In this document: piece by piece, positions 52,644 through 62,209 of the stretch
Layout: every line of letters starts with the position of its first letter
Position numbering within the stretch: position 1 is the first letter of the stretch
Program-made: the position numbers and the translations under genes
Assembly (NCBI GenBank): GCA_038373885.1
Contig: JAWZYV010013014.1
Location: 124,001 to 188,000, forward strand
Length of the DNA stretch: 64,000 bases
Direction: 5' to 3'
Origin: Cheiracanthium punctorium
Taxonomy: Eukaryota; Arthropoda; Arachnida; Araneae; Cheiracanthiidae
Notes under the pieces: model-generated
The model's input: only the letters and a program-made list of their open reading frames with translations
The model's database searches: none
Told to the model about the DNA's origin: nothing

Positions 52644-55600
52644 CTAATTACAACCGCGGTAGATGGCAAGCCGATCGTAATGTACAACTCTTGGCTTCGA
52701 GTTTGGTGACTTACGAATCCGTACGATGACGTCATTCAGCCGGTTTAGGACTGTGTAAGGACCGTCCCACGGCGATTGCAGCTTGGGAGACAGGCCTTTC
52801 CGTCGAGTAGGATTCCATAGCCAAACTTTGTCACCTGCGTTGAACTCGTGTCCCGTAGCCTTCGTGTCGTAGCGAGTCTTCATCTTTTCCGTGTTCAGGT
52901 TGATCCGCTCCCGAGCAAAATGATGTACATCTTCAAACCGTGCCCGAAGGTTTTCCACGTACTCCTCTGGCGATGAAGGCGCATCTGGAGGGCGGCCGAA
53001 CACTAGATCGGCGGGAAGACGAAGATCTCTGCCGAACAGCATCTGGGAAGGTGTGAAGCCGGTAGTCTCATGGACGGCACTCCTATAGGCCAGCAGGAAC
53101 AGGGGGAGTTTCTTGTCCCAGTCCTCTTGATTCCTAGATACCAGGAGCGAGAGGTTGTTCAAAATTGTACGATTGAACCTCTCCACCATGCCGTCGGATT
53201 GTGGGTGTAAAGGCGTAGTCTGGGTTTTGTCCATTCCGAGAAGTTGGCATAGTCCTTTAAAGACTGCAGAGGTAAAGTTCGTTCCTTGGTCGGAATGAAG
53301 TTGCAGAGGGGTTCCATATCTGGAAATCCATTCTTGCACCAGTACCTCTGCTACGGTCGTAGCTTCTTGATCGGGAATAGGAAACGCTTCGGGCCATTTA
53401 GAGAAGTAGTCAATGACAACTAGGATGTATTTGTTGCCATCCGAAGTTCGCGGAAGAGGTCCCAGGATGTCGAGTGCAATCCTCTCAAAAGGCGCTCCTA
53501 CATTATAACGATGTAGTCTTCCACGGCTTCGTTTCTTCGGGCCTTTGCGGGCGGCACAGGCGTCACAAGCTTGACACCACTTTTCGACGTCGCCTCGAGC
53601 CCTAACCCAGTAAAAGCGCTCGCGAACTTTCTGCAGGGTCTTCATTACGCCAAAATGGCCCCCAGTTAAGCCATTATGAAGTTCTTCTAGAACCTTCGGA
53701 ATCCTCGAGCGAGGGAGTACCAACTGCCATCGGAGCATCTTGCCGTCGTCCGACTCCCATTTACGATACAGGACTCCATTTCTCAGGCGAAGCGAATCCC
53801 ATAAAGCCCAGTACTGTTTTGTTGCCGGACTGTAAGATGATATTTCTTGCCAACTGGGCTTAGCGCTGGATTTTTCCATAAATTCTACAATAGGTTTGAT
53901 GTCGCTGTCTGTTAATTGGTCCGCCCGAACATTTTCGTCACTCCAGGGATCTTGAGATGATGCCGATGATGTAACTTGGCGGACAGCGGGATGTTTCAGA
54001 TGGTAATTTTTCTCTGCCCTGGAGCAATAGCGACAACTGTCTATGCAGGGCCTTCTCGACAAACCATCTGCATTTCCATGAGATGACCCTTTCCGATGAC
54101 GTATCTCGATGTCATATTCTTGTAGTCGCTGTATCCACCTGGCTATTTGGCCCTCCGGATTCTTGAAATTTAGAAGCCAGGTTAAAGAGGCATGGTCCGT
54201 TCGGAGCAGGAACTTTCGGCCGTACAGGTAATGATGGAAGTGCTCCACGGCCTTAATGATAGCAAGGAGTTCCTTTCTCGTAACACAATAGTTACGTTCT
54301 GCCTTTGAAAGGCATTTGCTCCAGTAAGCAATGACGTGTTCTTGGCCATCTATCTCCTGGGACAAAACTGCTCCGACACTCTCCTTACTTGGGTCTGTGT
54401 CCAGGATAAATGGCTTGTCAGGGTGAGGATACGACAAGATCGGCGAAGATGTTAAAGCCGTCTTCAGTTCGTTGAATGCGTCCTCACATTCCTCAGTCCA
54501 TAGAAATTTCTGTCCAGTCTCGGTCAATCTGTGAAGAGGTCTTGCGATTTGAGAAAAGCCCTTCACGAATTTTCGATAGTAAGTACACAGACCGAGAAAA
54601 CTTCTTAAGTCGTGGATATTCTCGGGACGACTCCAGTTCTGGACTGCGGACGTCTTTTCGGGATCGGTTCGGACTCCATGGGCGGATATTATGTGCCCGA
54701 GGTAACGTACTTCCCGACGGAACAAGTTGCACTTCGACGGACTTAGTTTCAAGTTTGCCTCTTTTAATTTCTGTAGTACCTTTCGAATGTTCTCGAGATG
54801 CTCTTCGAAAGTCCTTCCGACGATGATGATATCGTCCAAATAAACGAGACATGCTTCGTAGGAAAGTCCTCTCAACACTGTCTCCATTAGACGCTCGAAT
54901 GTAGCCGGTGCGTTGCAGAGTCCAAAAGGCATAACTTTGAACTGCCACAATCCTTGTCCCGTGGTGAACGCAGTCTTTTCACGGTCATCGGGATGGATTT
55001 CTACTTGCCAGTAGCCACTCTTGAGATCCAGAGTGGAGAACCATTCGTTTCCCGATAAAGTGTCCAATGTGTCGTCTATCCTGGGAAGAGGGTAGCTGTC
55101 TTTCTTGGTAATGTCATTCAGACGTCTATAGTCAACACAGAACCGGGTGGAACCATCTTTCTTTCGGACCAAAACAATCGGCGAGGCCCACGGACTAGTC
55201 GATGGCTCGATGACGTCATCACGCTGCATCTCCTCTAAAAGTCGGTTCACCTCTTCTTGCTTAGCAAACGGCAGCCGCCTAGGATGTTGCTTGATGGGAG
55301 AATGGCTGCTTGTGTCTATTTTATGCTGCGTTAACCTCGTACGGCCAAAGTCACCGGAAGTACGAGAGAAGAGGTCTTCAAATTCAGCTATTACTTTCTC
55401 CGCAGCGCTTCTCTGTTCTGCCGTTAACTCCACGTCTTGTAATAATTCCTTCGTCAGGCACTCGGAAGATTTAGCTGTCGTTTGGTTGGTGTTCTTATTA
55501 ATGCAGGTAACAGGAGTGCATGTCGCCAACACTTCATTTTTCTTTATCACCTTCGACTTGTCCGTCACATTTACTACTCTAACTGGAATTTCCGTTCTCG

Positions 55601-57623
55601 ACAAGTCCACAAGTGTTGCTCCCACAAGTACTCCTCTGACGAAATCACTATTGCTTGGGTGTTCGATTAATCCAAAGCGGAATTTATTGCTTTCTTTTAC
55701 TGTTCCAGAAATTATGGAATCAGTTCTGGGAGGTAGAGTGATATCAGTCTGGGCTATTATTTGCTGAACAGGCAAAACAGTTTCGTTTCTAATATCGAAC
55801 GCAGCTATTTCTTCTGAGTCTGAACGAAGCTCATTATTCTTAAAGTCCAAGTTAAATTTGTGCGATTTTAAAAAGTCGAGTCCGAGAATAAAAGAGTCTG
55901 TAATATTGGCGACATATACCACATGGTCGTATCTGGCATTTCCAAACGTGATTTCTACTTGCGCTTTTCCGCCCACTTCGATCTTGTCACCTGTCACAGT
56001 CTGGAGGGTCAGCGAGGGCGGAGTCCAGATAATCTTCAAGTTCAGTTTCTTGGCCAGATCCGTCCTTATGATGGTTACGTTCGCTCCAGTATCAATCACC
56101 ATGTGGCATGGGGAACCATTAACGTATCCCAGTACGAATAGTCCATCACTGCCGCCATTCACTGATGAAATCTGTAAGACTTTCAAACGGGGCTTTTGAA
56201 TATCCCTCAGCCTCTGTTCCTGAAAGTCGTCTCTTTTCTGTCTTCCTTCATGGGCTTCTCTGGTGCGTTGATAACTGCGATCTTTACGACGAGAGTTCTT
56301 TTGTGCGTCGCAGTATTTTCGTAAATGCCCCTCGCTGTTGCACCTCCAACATTTCACTTTTCTTGGCTCTGACTGTTCTTGTCGTTCCACCAGATTTTCC
56401 AGGGTCTTTAATTTATTCTCTAATCTCTCCATTTCTCCATCCGTAGGCTCCTGGAATGACACAGCTCTAACATTATGCCGCTCTTTTCTTACGGCCAGCT
56501 GAGCTGCCTCTAGCTTCATGGCGAATACGAGGGCAGACCTGAGATCTTTATAATCCGCCAAGATCAATGCTTTCTGAATTTCAGAGTCCACGAGGCCTTC
56601 AATAAAATGTTGTACTGCAACTTCTTCTCGAACATTATCAGGATAACTGCCATAGGCTAGATGACACAGCCTATCTATGTCGGAAGCCAGCTCTTGGAGG
56701 GTCTCGCCAGATCTCTGCATCCTTGACTTAAGTTGGATTCTACTATATTCTTTCTGGCACTTCTCTCCGAATTTCATCTCCAAGGCACTTGCGAGGGCGT
56801 CAAAATCTCCTATCTTCGTCGCTCCAATAGTTTGCAATACGTTAATTGCATCTCCGCTAAGGGAAGCGGCCAGTTGGTCCGCTTTCTCGGACTCGCTCCA
56901 ACCATTGGCTTTGGCGACGATTAAAAATTGGGTCTTGTAGGCTTCCCAGGGAGTCTTTCCGTCATAAGTGGTAAGTTTCACTGCTGGGCGGCGTGACGAC
57001 AGTCTGATGTTTTCCGGTAACTTTCCCAGCTTGACGAGAGAGTCCAATTTTTCTTCCATTTTAGCTTCACATTCTTCCTGTATTTTCGAAACTATATTTT
57101 CTTTCCAGTCTAGTTTCTCCTCAATTTTATTCTTAAATTCTTCCCGCATTCTGCAAATATCTTGCTGCAATTCCTTAACATTTTCTTCTATTTTTCCTTC
57201 AATTCTTTGTTCATATTTCGTTTGAGTTTCTTCTATGAGCGACATTCTTTTCTCCATTATCTCTTGACTTTCCTGCACACTCTTTTCGAATTTCTCTAAT
57301 TTTCCCAAAGCAGTCTCCATTTTCTCCAATCCCAATTTCATTCCTTCTTGTCCGGCTTCAATTTTCTTCTCTAAATCCGCTTTCATCTGTTCTTGTCCGG
57401 CTTCAATTTTCTTTTCTAAATCGGTCTGTCCGGCTTCAATTTTCTTTTCTAAATCGGTCTGTCCTGCTTCAATTTTCTTCTCTAAATCCGCCTTCATCTG
57501 TTCTTGTCCAGCTTTCATCTCGTCTTGTCCGGCTTTCATCTGTTCTTGTGCGGCTTTCATCTCTTGCATCATATTCATGAGCTTTTGAAGTTGTTCTTCC
57601 ATTTTTTGTCTAGTCAAAACCAT
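52644..57623 (-). CDS. Gag-Pol polyprotein of Ty3/Gypsy retrotransposon
   Basis: A single intact 1659-residue frame, ATG 57623-57621, TAA/stop at 52644. Residues 1-200: charged coiled coil with tandem (E)KKIEAGQTDL-type repeats. 205-400: capsid-like Gag. 425-438: zinc knuckle CWRCNSEGHLRKYC (CX2CX4HX4C). 508-519: aspartic protease with DTGA (D511). About 765-970: reverse transcriptase with YLDD at 928-931. About 1065-1185: RNase H with D1075, E1118, D1143. 1316-1353: integrase HHCC zinc finger (H1316, H1323, C1350, C1353). Integrase core D1385, D1445, E1481 (D-59-D-35-E). C-terminal GPY/F module around 1617-1645, no chromodomain. Gag and Pol share one frame, so no frameshift signal is needed. 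Upstream is the primer-binding site. Confidence 0.96.
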   Translation of the reverse strand: MVLTRQKMEEQLQKLMNMMQEMKAAQEQMKAGQDEMKAGQEQMKADLEKKIEAGQTDLEKKIEAGQTDLEKKIEAGQEQMKADLEKKIEAGQEGMKLGLEKMETALGKLEKFEKSVQESQEIMEKRMSLIEETQTKYEQRIEGKIEENVKELQQDICRMREEFKNKIEEKLDWKENIVSKIQEECEAKMEEKLDSLVKLGKLPENIRLSSRRPAVKLTTYDGKTPWEAYKTQFLIVAKANGWSESEKADQLAASLSGDAINVLQTIGATKIGDFDALASALEMKFGEKCQKEYSRIQLKSRMQRSGETLQELASDIDRLCHLAYGSYPDNVREEVAVQHFIEGLVDSEIQKALILADYKDLRSALVFAMKLEAAQLAVRKERHNVRAVSFQEPTDGEMERLENKLKTLENLVERQEQSEPRKVKCWRCNSEGHLRKYCDAQKNSRRKDRSYQRTREAHEGRQKRDDFQEQRLRDIQKPRLKVLQISSVNGGSDGLFVLGYVNGSPCHMVIDTGANVTIIRTDLAKKLNLKIIWTPPSLTLQTVTGDKIEVGGKAQVEITFGNARYDHVVYVANITDSFILGLDFLKSHKFNLDFKNNELRSDSEEIAAFDIRNETVLPVQQIIAQTDITLPPRTDSIISGTVKESNKFRFGLIEHPSNSDFVRGVLVGATLVDLSRTEIPVRVVNVTDKSKVIKKNEVLATCTPVTCINKNTNQTTAKSSECLTKELLQDVELTAEQRSAAEKVIAEFEDLFSRTSGDFGRTRLTQHKIDTSSHSPIKQHPRRLPFAKQEEVNRLLEEMQRDDVIEPSTSPWASPIVLVRKKDGSTRFCVDYRRLNDITKKDSYPLPRIDDTLDTLSGNEWFSTLDLKSGYWQVEIHPDDREKTAFTTGQGLWQFKVMPFGLCNAPATFERLMETVLRGLSYEACLVYLDDIIIVGRTFEEHLENIRKVLQKLKEANLKLSPSKCNLFRREVRYLGHIISAHGVRTDPEKTSAVQNWSRPENIHDLRSFLGLCTYYRKFVKGFSQIARPLHRLTETGQKFLWTEECEDAFNELKTALTSSPILSYPHPDKPFILDTDPSKESVGAVLSQEIDGQEHVIAYWSKCLSKAERNYCVTRKELLAIIKAVEHFHHYLYGRKFLLRTDHASLTWLLNFKNPEGQIARWIQRLQEYDIEIRHRKGSSHGNADGLSRRPCIDSCRYCSRAEKNYHLKHPAVRQVTSSASSQDPWSDENVRADQLTDSDIKPIVEFMEKSSAKPSWQEISSYSPATKQYWALWDSLRLRNGVLYRKWESDDGKMLRWQLVLPRSRIPKVLEELHNGLTGGHFGVMKTLQKVRERFYWVRARGDVEKWCQACDACAARKGPKKRSRGRLHRYNVGAPFERIALDILGPLPRTSDGNKYILVVIDYFSKWPEAFPIPDQEATTVAEVLVQEWISRYGTPLQLHSDQGTNFTSAVFKGLCQLLGMDKTQTTPLHPQSDGMVERFNRTILNNLSLLVSRNQEDWDKKLPLFLLAYRSAVHETTGFTPSQMLFGRDLRLPADLVFGRPPDAPSSPEEYVENLRARFEDVHHFARERINLNTEKMKTRYDTKATGHEFNAGDKVWLWNPTRRKGLSPKLQSPWDGPYTVLNRLNDVIVRIRKSPNSKPRVVHYDRLAIYRGCN
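57360..57560 (-). repeat. Minisatellite inside gag
   Basis: 33-bp units (plus strand TCGGTCTGTCCGGCTTCAAT followed by TTTCTTTTCTAAA), with shorter related units around CCGGCTTTCATCTGTTCTTG. They encode the KKIEAGQTDLE and EQMKAGQ repeats of the Gag coiled coil. Unit number could vary between copies without breaking the frame. Confidence 0.8.
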
Positions 57624-57652
57624 AAACTGGAAAATTAAAGTCTTTATTTAGA

Positions 57653-57670
57653 ACCCCACTCCTGACACCA
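57653..57670 (-). promoter_or_regulatory. Primer-binding site, tRNA-Leu type
   Basis: Two bases after the 5' LTR the minus strand reads TGGTGTCAGGAGTGGGGT. Its complement ends ...CCCACTCCTGACACCA, which matches the acceptor end of animal tRNA-Leu(CAA), whose 5' end is GTCAGGA. Assignment is from memory of tRNA sequences. Confidence 0.7.
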
Positions 57671-57672
57671 AA

Positions 57673-58588
57673 TGTTGCGGAATTACTCTGCTACTCCTTG
57701 GGTTCGTCGTTCTAAAGTCCTGTTGGTGTAAAAAGTTCAAGTAAAAAGTCACTTGTCAGGATGGAACACAAACTTTATTGCTTCTAGATCTTCGTAGTAC
57801 AATCAGCTGTACACAATTCACAAGCACAATCTAGCAATAACGTGCTTTTAACAATCCGCTTGGATCAGAAGCTCTCACAAATGCTGTATTTCTCACACCA
57901 AAATAAGTCACTTTCACAGGCAAAAATTCCGTAGAAATATTCAAGGGATATAGTACACAATCCCTTAAGACACAGCAATGAAGAATTTACACACAGCACT
58001 TTGAAAACAGCTTCACAAAACAAGCTAAAACACAGCTTCTATAGCACTATCAATTCACACAAACGTACCGAGAGCTATTCACACATCGAGCGTTCAGCTC
58101 GCACTGACTGACTCGGGGCGATGCACGCTTCTATAAATAGCCGACGCAGGAGGTACAAGAGGTTTCCAGAAAAGTCAATTTCTCGAGGGTTCTACATAAA
58201 GCGTGAATTTTGATTACGTCATAGAAGAGAAATGTTAGGTTATTATGCGTTTTAGTGCAGGAAAAACAACTTCCAGGCCCCATTGGGAAAATCGCGCCAA
58301 ATGACCAAAAAGTCGCCAAGCTTGGCGACTTTTGGCGAAATATCGCCAAATTTGGCGCCAAAAATAAGTCCTCAAAAGTGAAGAGATCTAAGCTCTAGGA
58401 CTAATATTTCTCGAGATTTCTAGAAGCCCATAGAAAAACATATGGGAAAGCGAAACCTCCGTATCTCCGGTTCTAATTGGCCGATTTTGATGCAACAAAA
58501 AGCAAAATTTATCTATTTGAAGCGTAGAATACGAATTTTAAACCATTTTCAGCCCCAGAGCAGCGGGTTGCCCCGAAAATTCGTAACA
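57673..58588 (-). repeat. 5' LTR of the Ty3/Gypsy element
   Basis: The same 916 bp as 51360-52275. In coding orientation U3 comes first and holds the palindrome cluster at 58310-58362. Next comes an initiator-like TCAGT around 58108, and then AATAAA (57784-57789, minus strand) defining the R/U5 side. The minus-strand 76-codon frame at 58131-58361 is present identically in both LTRs and has no domain, so it is not called as a gene. Confidence 0.93.
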
Positions 58589-59147
58589 ATATTAAATATT
58601 CAAAAGACTAAAAGATGTCTTCATAAAGGAAGAGAAAATGACTTACTTTATATTTTTGGGACTAATTTTATTTAAGCAAGAAAACCTTTTATAGAATTTT
58701 GTGACTGATGTTACATTAAATATTTGGCCTAATTTACAAAAATTGTTTTTAAGATAAATATTGCAGTTAAACGTAAACGTTTCTGCATTGGTCTAATCTT
58801 TTCATATATAAGCTAAATTAAAAAAAAAAAAAAAAAGATTTCATTCTTATTTGTTGATTTCTTTTATAAAACAAGATGAACTTCCTACACCTCTTTAAGA
58901 CAAGAACTCATGTAAAAACAGTAATGTTGCCAAACATTGTGTATAAAACTTTTAAACAGGTGTTGTTTACTATTTTAGCATGATTTTATAGAAATTCACA
59001 TATTTTTACTTCATAGGGGACAAAAGTATTATTTTTTCATAAAATATTTTTTTGCCATTGGTGTCCTTAGTTTCATGGAATCACCCATATATACATACCT
59101 ATAATCAATGGATGGCGATTCCAAAGTTAATGCTAGATGGCAAACTA

Positions 59148-59320
59148 CAGTCAACTCCGGATATAGTGAACCTTCGGCTATAGTGAACGCAAGCCATTAG
59201 TACCGATACACATACAGTTTCTCTTTTCTCCATAAGGAAGCTTCGGTTTTAGTGAACTTCGGATATAGCGGACGAAATTTGATGGTTCCCAGAGATTCGC
59301 TACAACCTAAGTTGATTTAT
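59148..59320 (+). repeat. pogo/Tigger-like end fragment
   Basis: ACAGTCAACTCCGGATATAG opens a segment with repeated GGATATAGTGAAC / GGCTATAGTGAAC / GGTTTTAGTGAAC words, the usual subterminal structure of pogo-like elements. The opposite end is not identified within the window. Confidence 0.45.
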
Positions 59321-59633
59321 TTTGGTTATCCAAAAATTAACTGTAAAATTATTTAAAAACTAAGTTTATATATTAGGCCTATTTTATTTGTATACTTGCT
59401 ATATATTTTTTCAACTCATTTTCCCCATAAAAGTAGAAAATCACATTATCCGTAGAAAAAAAAAAAAAAAAAAAATCTTGGGGAGGGTGTGTGCGTGTGT
59501 GTGTGTGTGTGTTCGGAATTGATTTTTATTCCTCCCCACTCTGTGGTTTAGAAATGTCCTGATTTTCGGTTCAGGAAAAATGGTCACTTTACAAAAAGGT
59601 GGTAACACGCTTTAATTCAGTAGTTCCCACACT

Positions 59634-60121
59634 CAAAAATTATTTCTTCAATTCACGGAAATTTTGCAGCAATCAGTGCTGCCAGAATATTTCCGTTAAT
59701 TGACGAATATCCGTCTCTTTTTTTTGTCCTGTCAATTGAAGAAACTTCTTTAGAACTAACGAAATTTCTTCCTCTTCTACAGATTTTTGAGAAGGTTTCA
59801 TGGAAATATTACATTTACAAGCAGTACGGAAATTATTCGTTGAAAAATGAGGAATAAATTAGTGTATAAAGACGCACTCTCAAAAATTATTTCTTCAATT
59901 CACAGAAAATTTTCTAGCAGCAGTGCTGCCGGAATATTTACGTTATTTGACGAATATCCGTTTCTTTTTTTCTCCTGTCAATTGAAGAAACTTCTCCAGA
60001 TTGACGAATTTTTTTCCTCTTCTTCAGATTTCGGGAAGAAGAATTCACGAAAATATTACGTTTCTAGGGAGTACGGAAATTACTCGTTGAAAAATGAGGA
60101 ATACGTTAGTGTATAAAGACG
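59634..60121 (+). repeat. Tandem duplication, ~240-bp units
   Basis: Unit 1 (59634-59870) and unit 2 (59874-60121) share ACTCAAAAATTATTTCTTCA, CAGTGCTGCC, CGAATATCCG, TCAATTGAAGAAACTTCT and GAGGAATA..TTAGTGTATAAA in order. The 89-codon plus-strand frame here derives from the second unit and shows no known motif. Confidence 0.75.
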
Positions 60122-60171
60122 AATTTTTCTGCTCAAAATTAAAGCGTGGAGTGAGTAGAATTTACCGAAAA

Positions 60172-60331
60172 ATGAGATGGCCGATCCCACTCGGTGGCCG
60201 TTTAGAGGGGTTCGGATGGCCGCTAATAGAGGTTATTTTTACATCAGGTCTATGAGCCGAAAAATACGTGCCATGAAAAATTGGCCGTTTAGAGGGGTGA
60301 CCGCTATAGAGGGGTGGCCGCTCGGAGAGGT
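60172..60331 (+). repeat. pogo/Tigger-like end, GGCCG(C/T)TTAGAGGGG repeats
   Basis: Words GGCCGTTTAGAGGGG, GACCGCTATAGAGGGG and GGCCGCTCGGAGAGG precede the terminus TTTCACTG followed by TA (60331-60332). In reverse this is CAGTGAAACCTCTCCGAGCG, a classic Tigger-type end. The left end is not clear. Confidence 0.55.
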
Positions 60332-60850
60332 TTCACTGTATTCTAATAGTAGTCTCCATCTGAAAGAAAGAAATTAATCCTAATCGATTAAGCACCCGCG
60401 TAATCGCTTCGAAGTCGGGTCACAAACGGATGTTGCGCCAATGTATACCTATTTCCGAGGTTTCCAACCTTTTGCTTAACCTCGCGAAATTAACCCCACT
60501 TAACATGCAAGACACCGCTGTCATAATGTGGTCACACCGGGCTCTCAGACAAAGAAGCAAAAGAAGCAGAAAAATGCATAGACTGGATGAAAAATGAACT
60601 ATCCCACACACAAACACACTCGTGTGCCATCCATTCTTATTATGCTGGCAGAGCCGCTCTTAAAAATGTCTCTTAGTAATAAACCAAGTGACGCGTCCGT
60701 TTAACTGGCACTTGAAATTTTGGATGCTTTTTGGATATAGTTTAAAGTAGTCCTTTTCTTCTCTTAAAATAGTCCTTTAAGGTTTGCTTTCAACGCTTTT
60801 AACTAAAATGGTAAAAATTACTCGGTTATATATATAAAAAAAAAAAAAAT
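60332..60850. other. No feature recognised
   Basis: Mixed sequence with a 65-codon minus-strand frame (60420-60617) that begins with a hydrophobic run (FLLLLLLCL), but it lacks splice or homology support. It ends in a TA repeat and A-run (60825-60850). Confidence 0.4.
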
Positions 60851-61532
60851 CTGGAGTGACTCCACTCGACTTTCCGAACACTTACGATTAAGATCATTAC
60901 CAAGCACTTAAATAAATTTTAATCGATGAATAATTCAAACATATATACCAAATTGAAACTCAATCGAATGCACGGTTTAAACGCTTGCGCACTTTCAAGA
61001 ATTTCTCCCCATATGCCATTATGCCATAACATAAAAGAAAGTTTTGTCGTAGCCCTGTAGGAGAACTATAAGTCCTATACACACCAAAATCAATACCGGT
61101 CTTAGGATGGTGATTTATAACATATATACCCAATTTGAGCTCAATCGAATGTATCGTTTAAACGCTAGCGCACTTTCAAGAAATTCCCCCCATAGGCCAT
61201 AATGTAAAAGAAATCTTTGTCGTAGCCCTGTAGAAAAACTATAAGTCCTATACACACCAAAATCAATACCGGTCTTGCAACGGTGGTTTATAACATATAT
61301 ACCCAATTTGAGCTCAATCGAATCTACCGTTTAAACGCTAGCGCACTTTCAAGAAATTCCCCCCATAGGCCATAATGTAAAAGAAATCTTTGTCGTAGCC
61401 CTGTAGAAAAACTATAAGTCCTATACACACCAAAATCAATACCGGTCTTGCGACGGTGGTTTATGACATATATATCCAATTTGAGCTCAATCGAATGCTC
61501 CGTTCAGGAGCTATCGTGTTCACTCACATACA

Positions 61533-61576
<44 letters not shown>

Positions 61577-61705
61577 TACATACATCTCGTAAAAATAGCA
61601 TAAATGGATTCAGAAGCCCTCAAAACGTGTAAAAACACCAAAATCTCGAAGTCGAATTTTTTCATGATTACAATACTTTCCTTACATGGTACATGTTCGG
61701 AAAGT
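60851..61705 (+). repeat. Long interspersed repeat with ~173-bp units, copy 3
   Basis: The longest copy. It has the same start (GGAGTGACTCCACTCGACTT) and end (GTACATGTTCGGAAAGTAA) as 28936 and 29678, with GCGCACTTTCAAGAA words at 60987, 61168 and 61341 (spacing 181 and 173 bp). A (CA)n microsatellite with CATA variants at about 61524-61586 precedes TCTCGTAAAAATAGCAT. Frames inside are antisense by-products. Confidence 0.8.
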
Positions 61706-61766
61706 AAAAATAATAATATAAAAATACGGAAACACTTTCATATTTTAAACACGCAATAAAGAACTA

Positions 61767-62209
61767 CAGGGTGAATCTAAACTCTTGGACAAAACTTTAA
61801 GAGGTGATAGGGCACATAATAAGGAATCAGAATCACATAGCAATGTGGGGTCGGCAACATCGTCTTCATGTAGCTGTTAATAATCACTTTGGAAAAAGTG
61901 CTGAAACAACAGTGCACTTTCCGACCATTGTTCGTCAGAAACTAATGTATTTTTCTCCGAAAACAGAAGACTAAAATTCATAGTTTAAAAATTCTATTTT
62001 ATTTCACGGATGAAATTTTTGGAGACGAGCCTATTGTTTATGAAACTTGGTTAAGAAATGAGACGAACACTTCAATACTTTTCACAAAGTGATTATTACC
62101 AGGTAAGTGAAAACTGCGTTTTTGACCCCACATGGCTATGTGATTCTGATTCCTTATTATGTGCCCTATCACCCCTTAAAGTGTTGCCCAAGAGTTTAGA
62201 TTCACCCTG
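61767..62209. mobile_element. TA-flanked MITE with ~86-bp inverted ends
   Basis: Ends CAGGGTGAATCTAAACTCTTGG and their inverse, flanked by TA (61765-61766, 62210-62211). The two arms match over about 86 bp with few differences (GATAGGGCACATAATAAGGA, AATCACATAGC). Mariner-type, 443 bp, noncoding. Confidence 0.85.

Larger units (their letters stand above)
51360..58588 (-). mobile_element. Complete Ty3/Gypsy LTR retrotransposon
   Basis: A 7,229-bp element. It consists of two 916-bp LTRs, a primer-binding site next to the 5' LTR, one uninterrupted gag-pol frame, a ~370-bp 3' noncoding stretch and a purine tract before the 3' LTR. The 4-bp duplication ATAT flanks it. Domain order gag-protease-RT-RNase H-integrase defines Ty3/Gypsy (Metaviridae). 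There is no envelope frame. It interrupts the right arm of a palindromic element. Apparently identical LTRs and an intact frame indicate very recent insertion. Confidence 0.95.
50428..59088. repeat. Palindromic element interrupted by the LTR retrotransposon
   Basis: The left end GGGTGATTCCACGGAACTAG and the right end (reverse: GGGTGATTCCATGAAACTAA) start long inverted arms. They continue through AAGTTCATCTTGTTTT, AACTGCAATATTT and ATTACCTCA words. The symmetry centre is at about 51051-51103, left arm 50428-51050. The right arm is split at 51359/58589 by the Gypsy insertion and resumes after it. Excised of that insertion it would be about 1.4 kb. No transposase. A related end (ATGGGTCATTCCATGG) lies at 49823. 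Confidence 0.75.
49599..59591. mobile_element. Outer hAT-like element hosting nested insertions
   Basis: The ends TAAAGTGACCAGACGTCC (49599) and GGTCACTTTA (to 59591) are inverted repeats, with CAGAAAGG (49591-49598) and CAAAAAGG (59592-59599) flanking as an 8-bp duplication with one mismatch. Subterminal ATGTCCCGCTTTTCC/AATGTCCTGATTTTC words match in inverse orientation. Without the inner elements it would be roughly 1.3 kb. AGTGACCAGACGTCC ends are known from non-autonomous hAT elements. Confidence 0.65.

Noticed and set aside
54476..57225. Many plus-strand open frames of 60-206 codons
   Set aside because: They lie antisense to the intact gag-pol frame and have no motifs; they reflect its codon composition.
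59847..60116. 89-codon plus-strand frame
   Set aside because: It spans one unit of a tandem duplication and the equivalent frame is broken in the other unit.
60420..60617. Minus-strand frame with signal-peptide-like start
   Set aside because: No splice sites, homology or poly(A) signal; a hydrophobic run from T/C-rich sequence is likely by chance.
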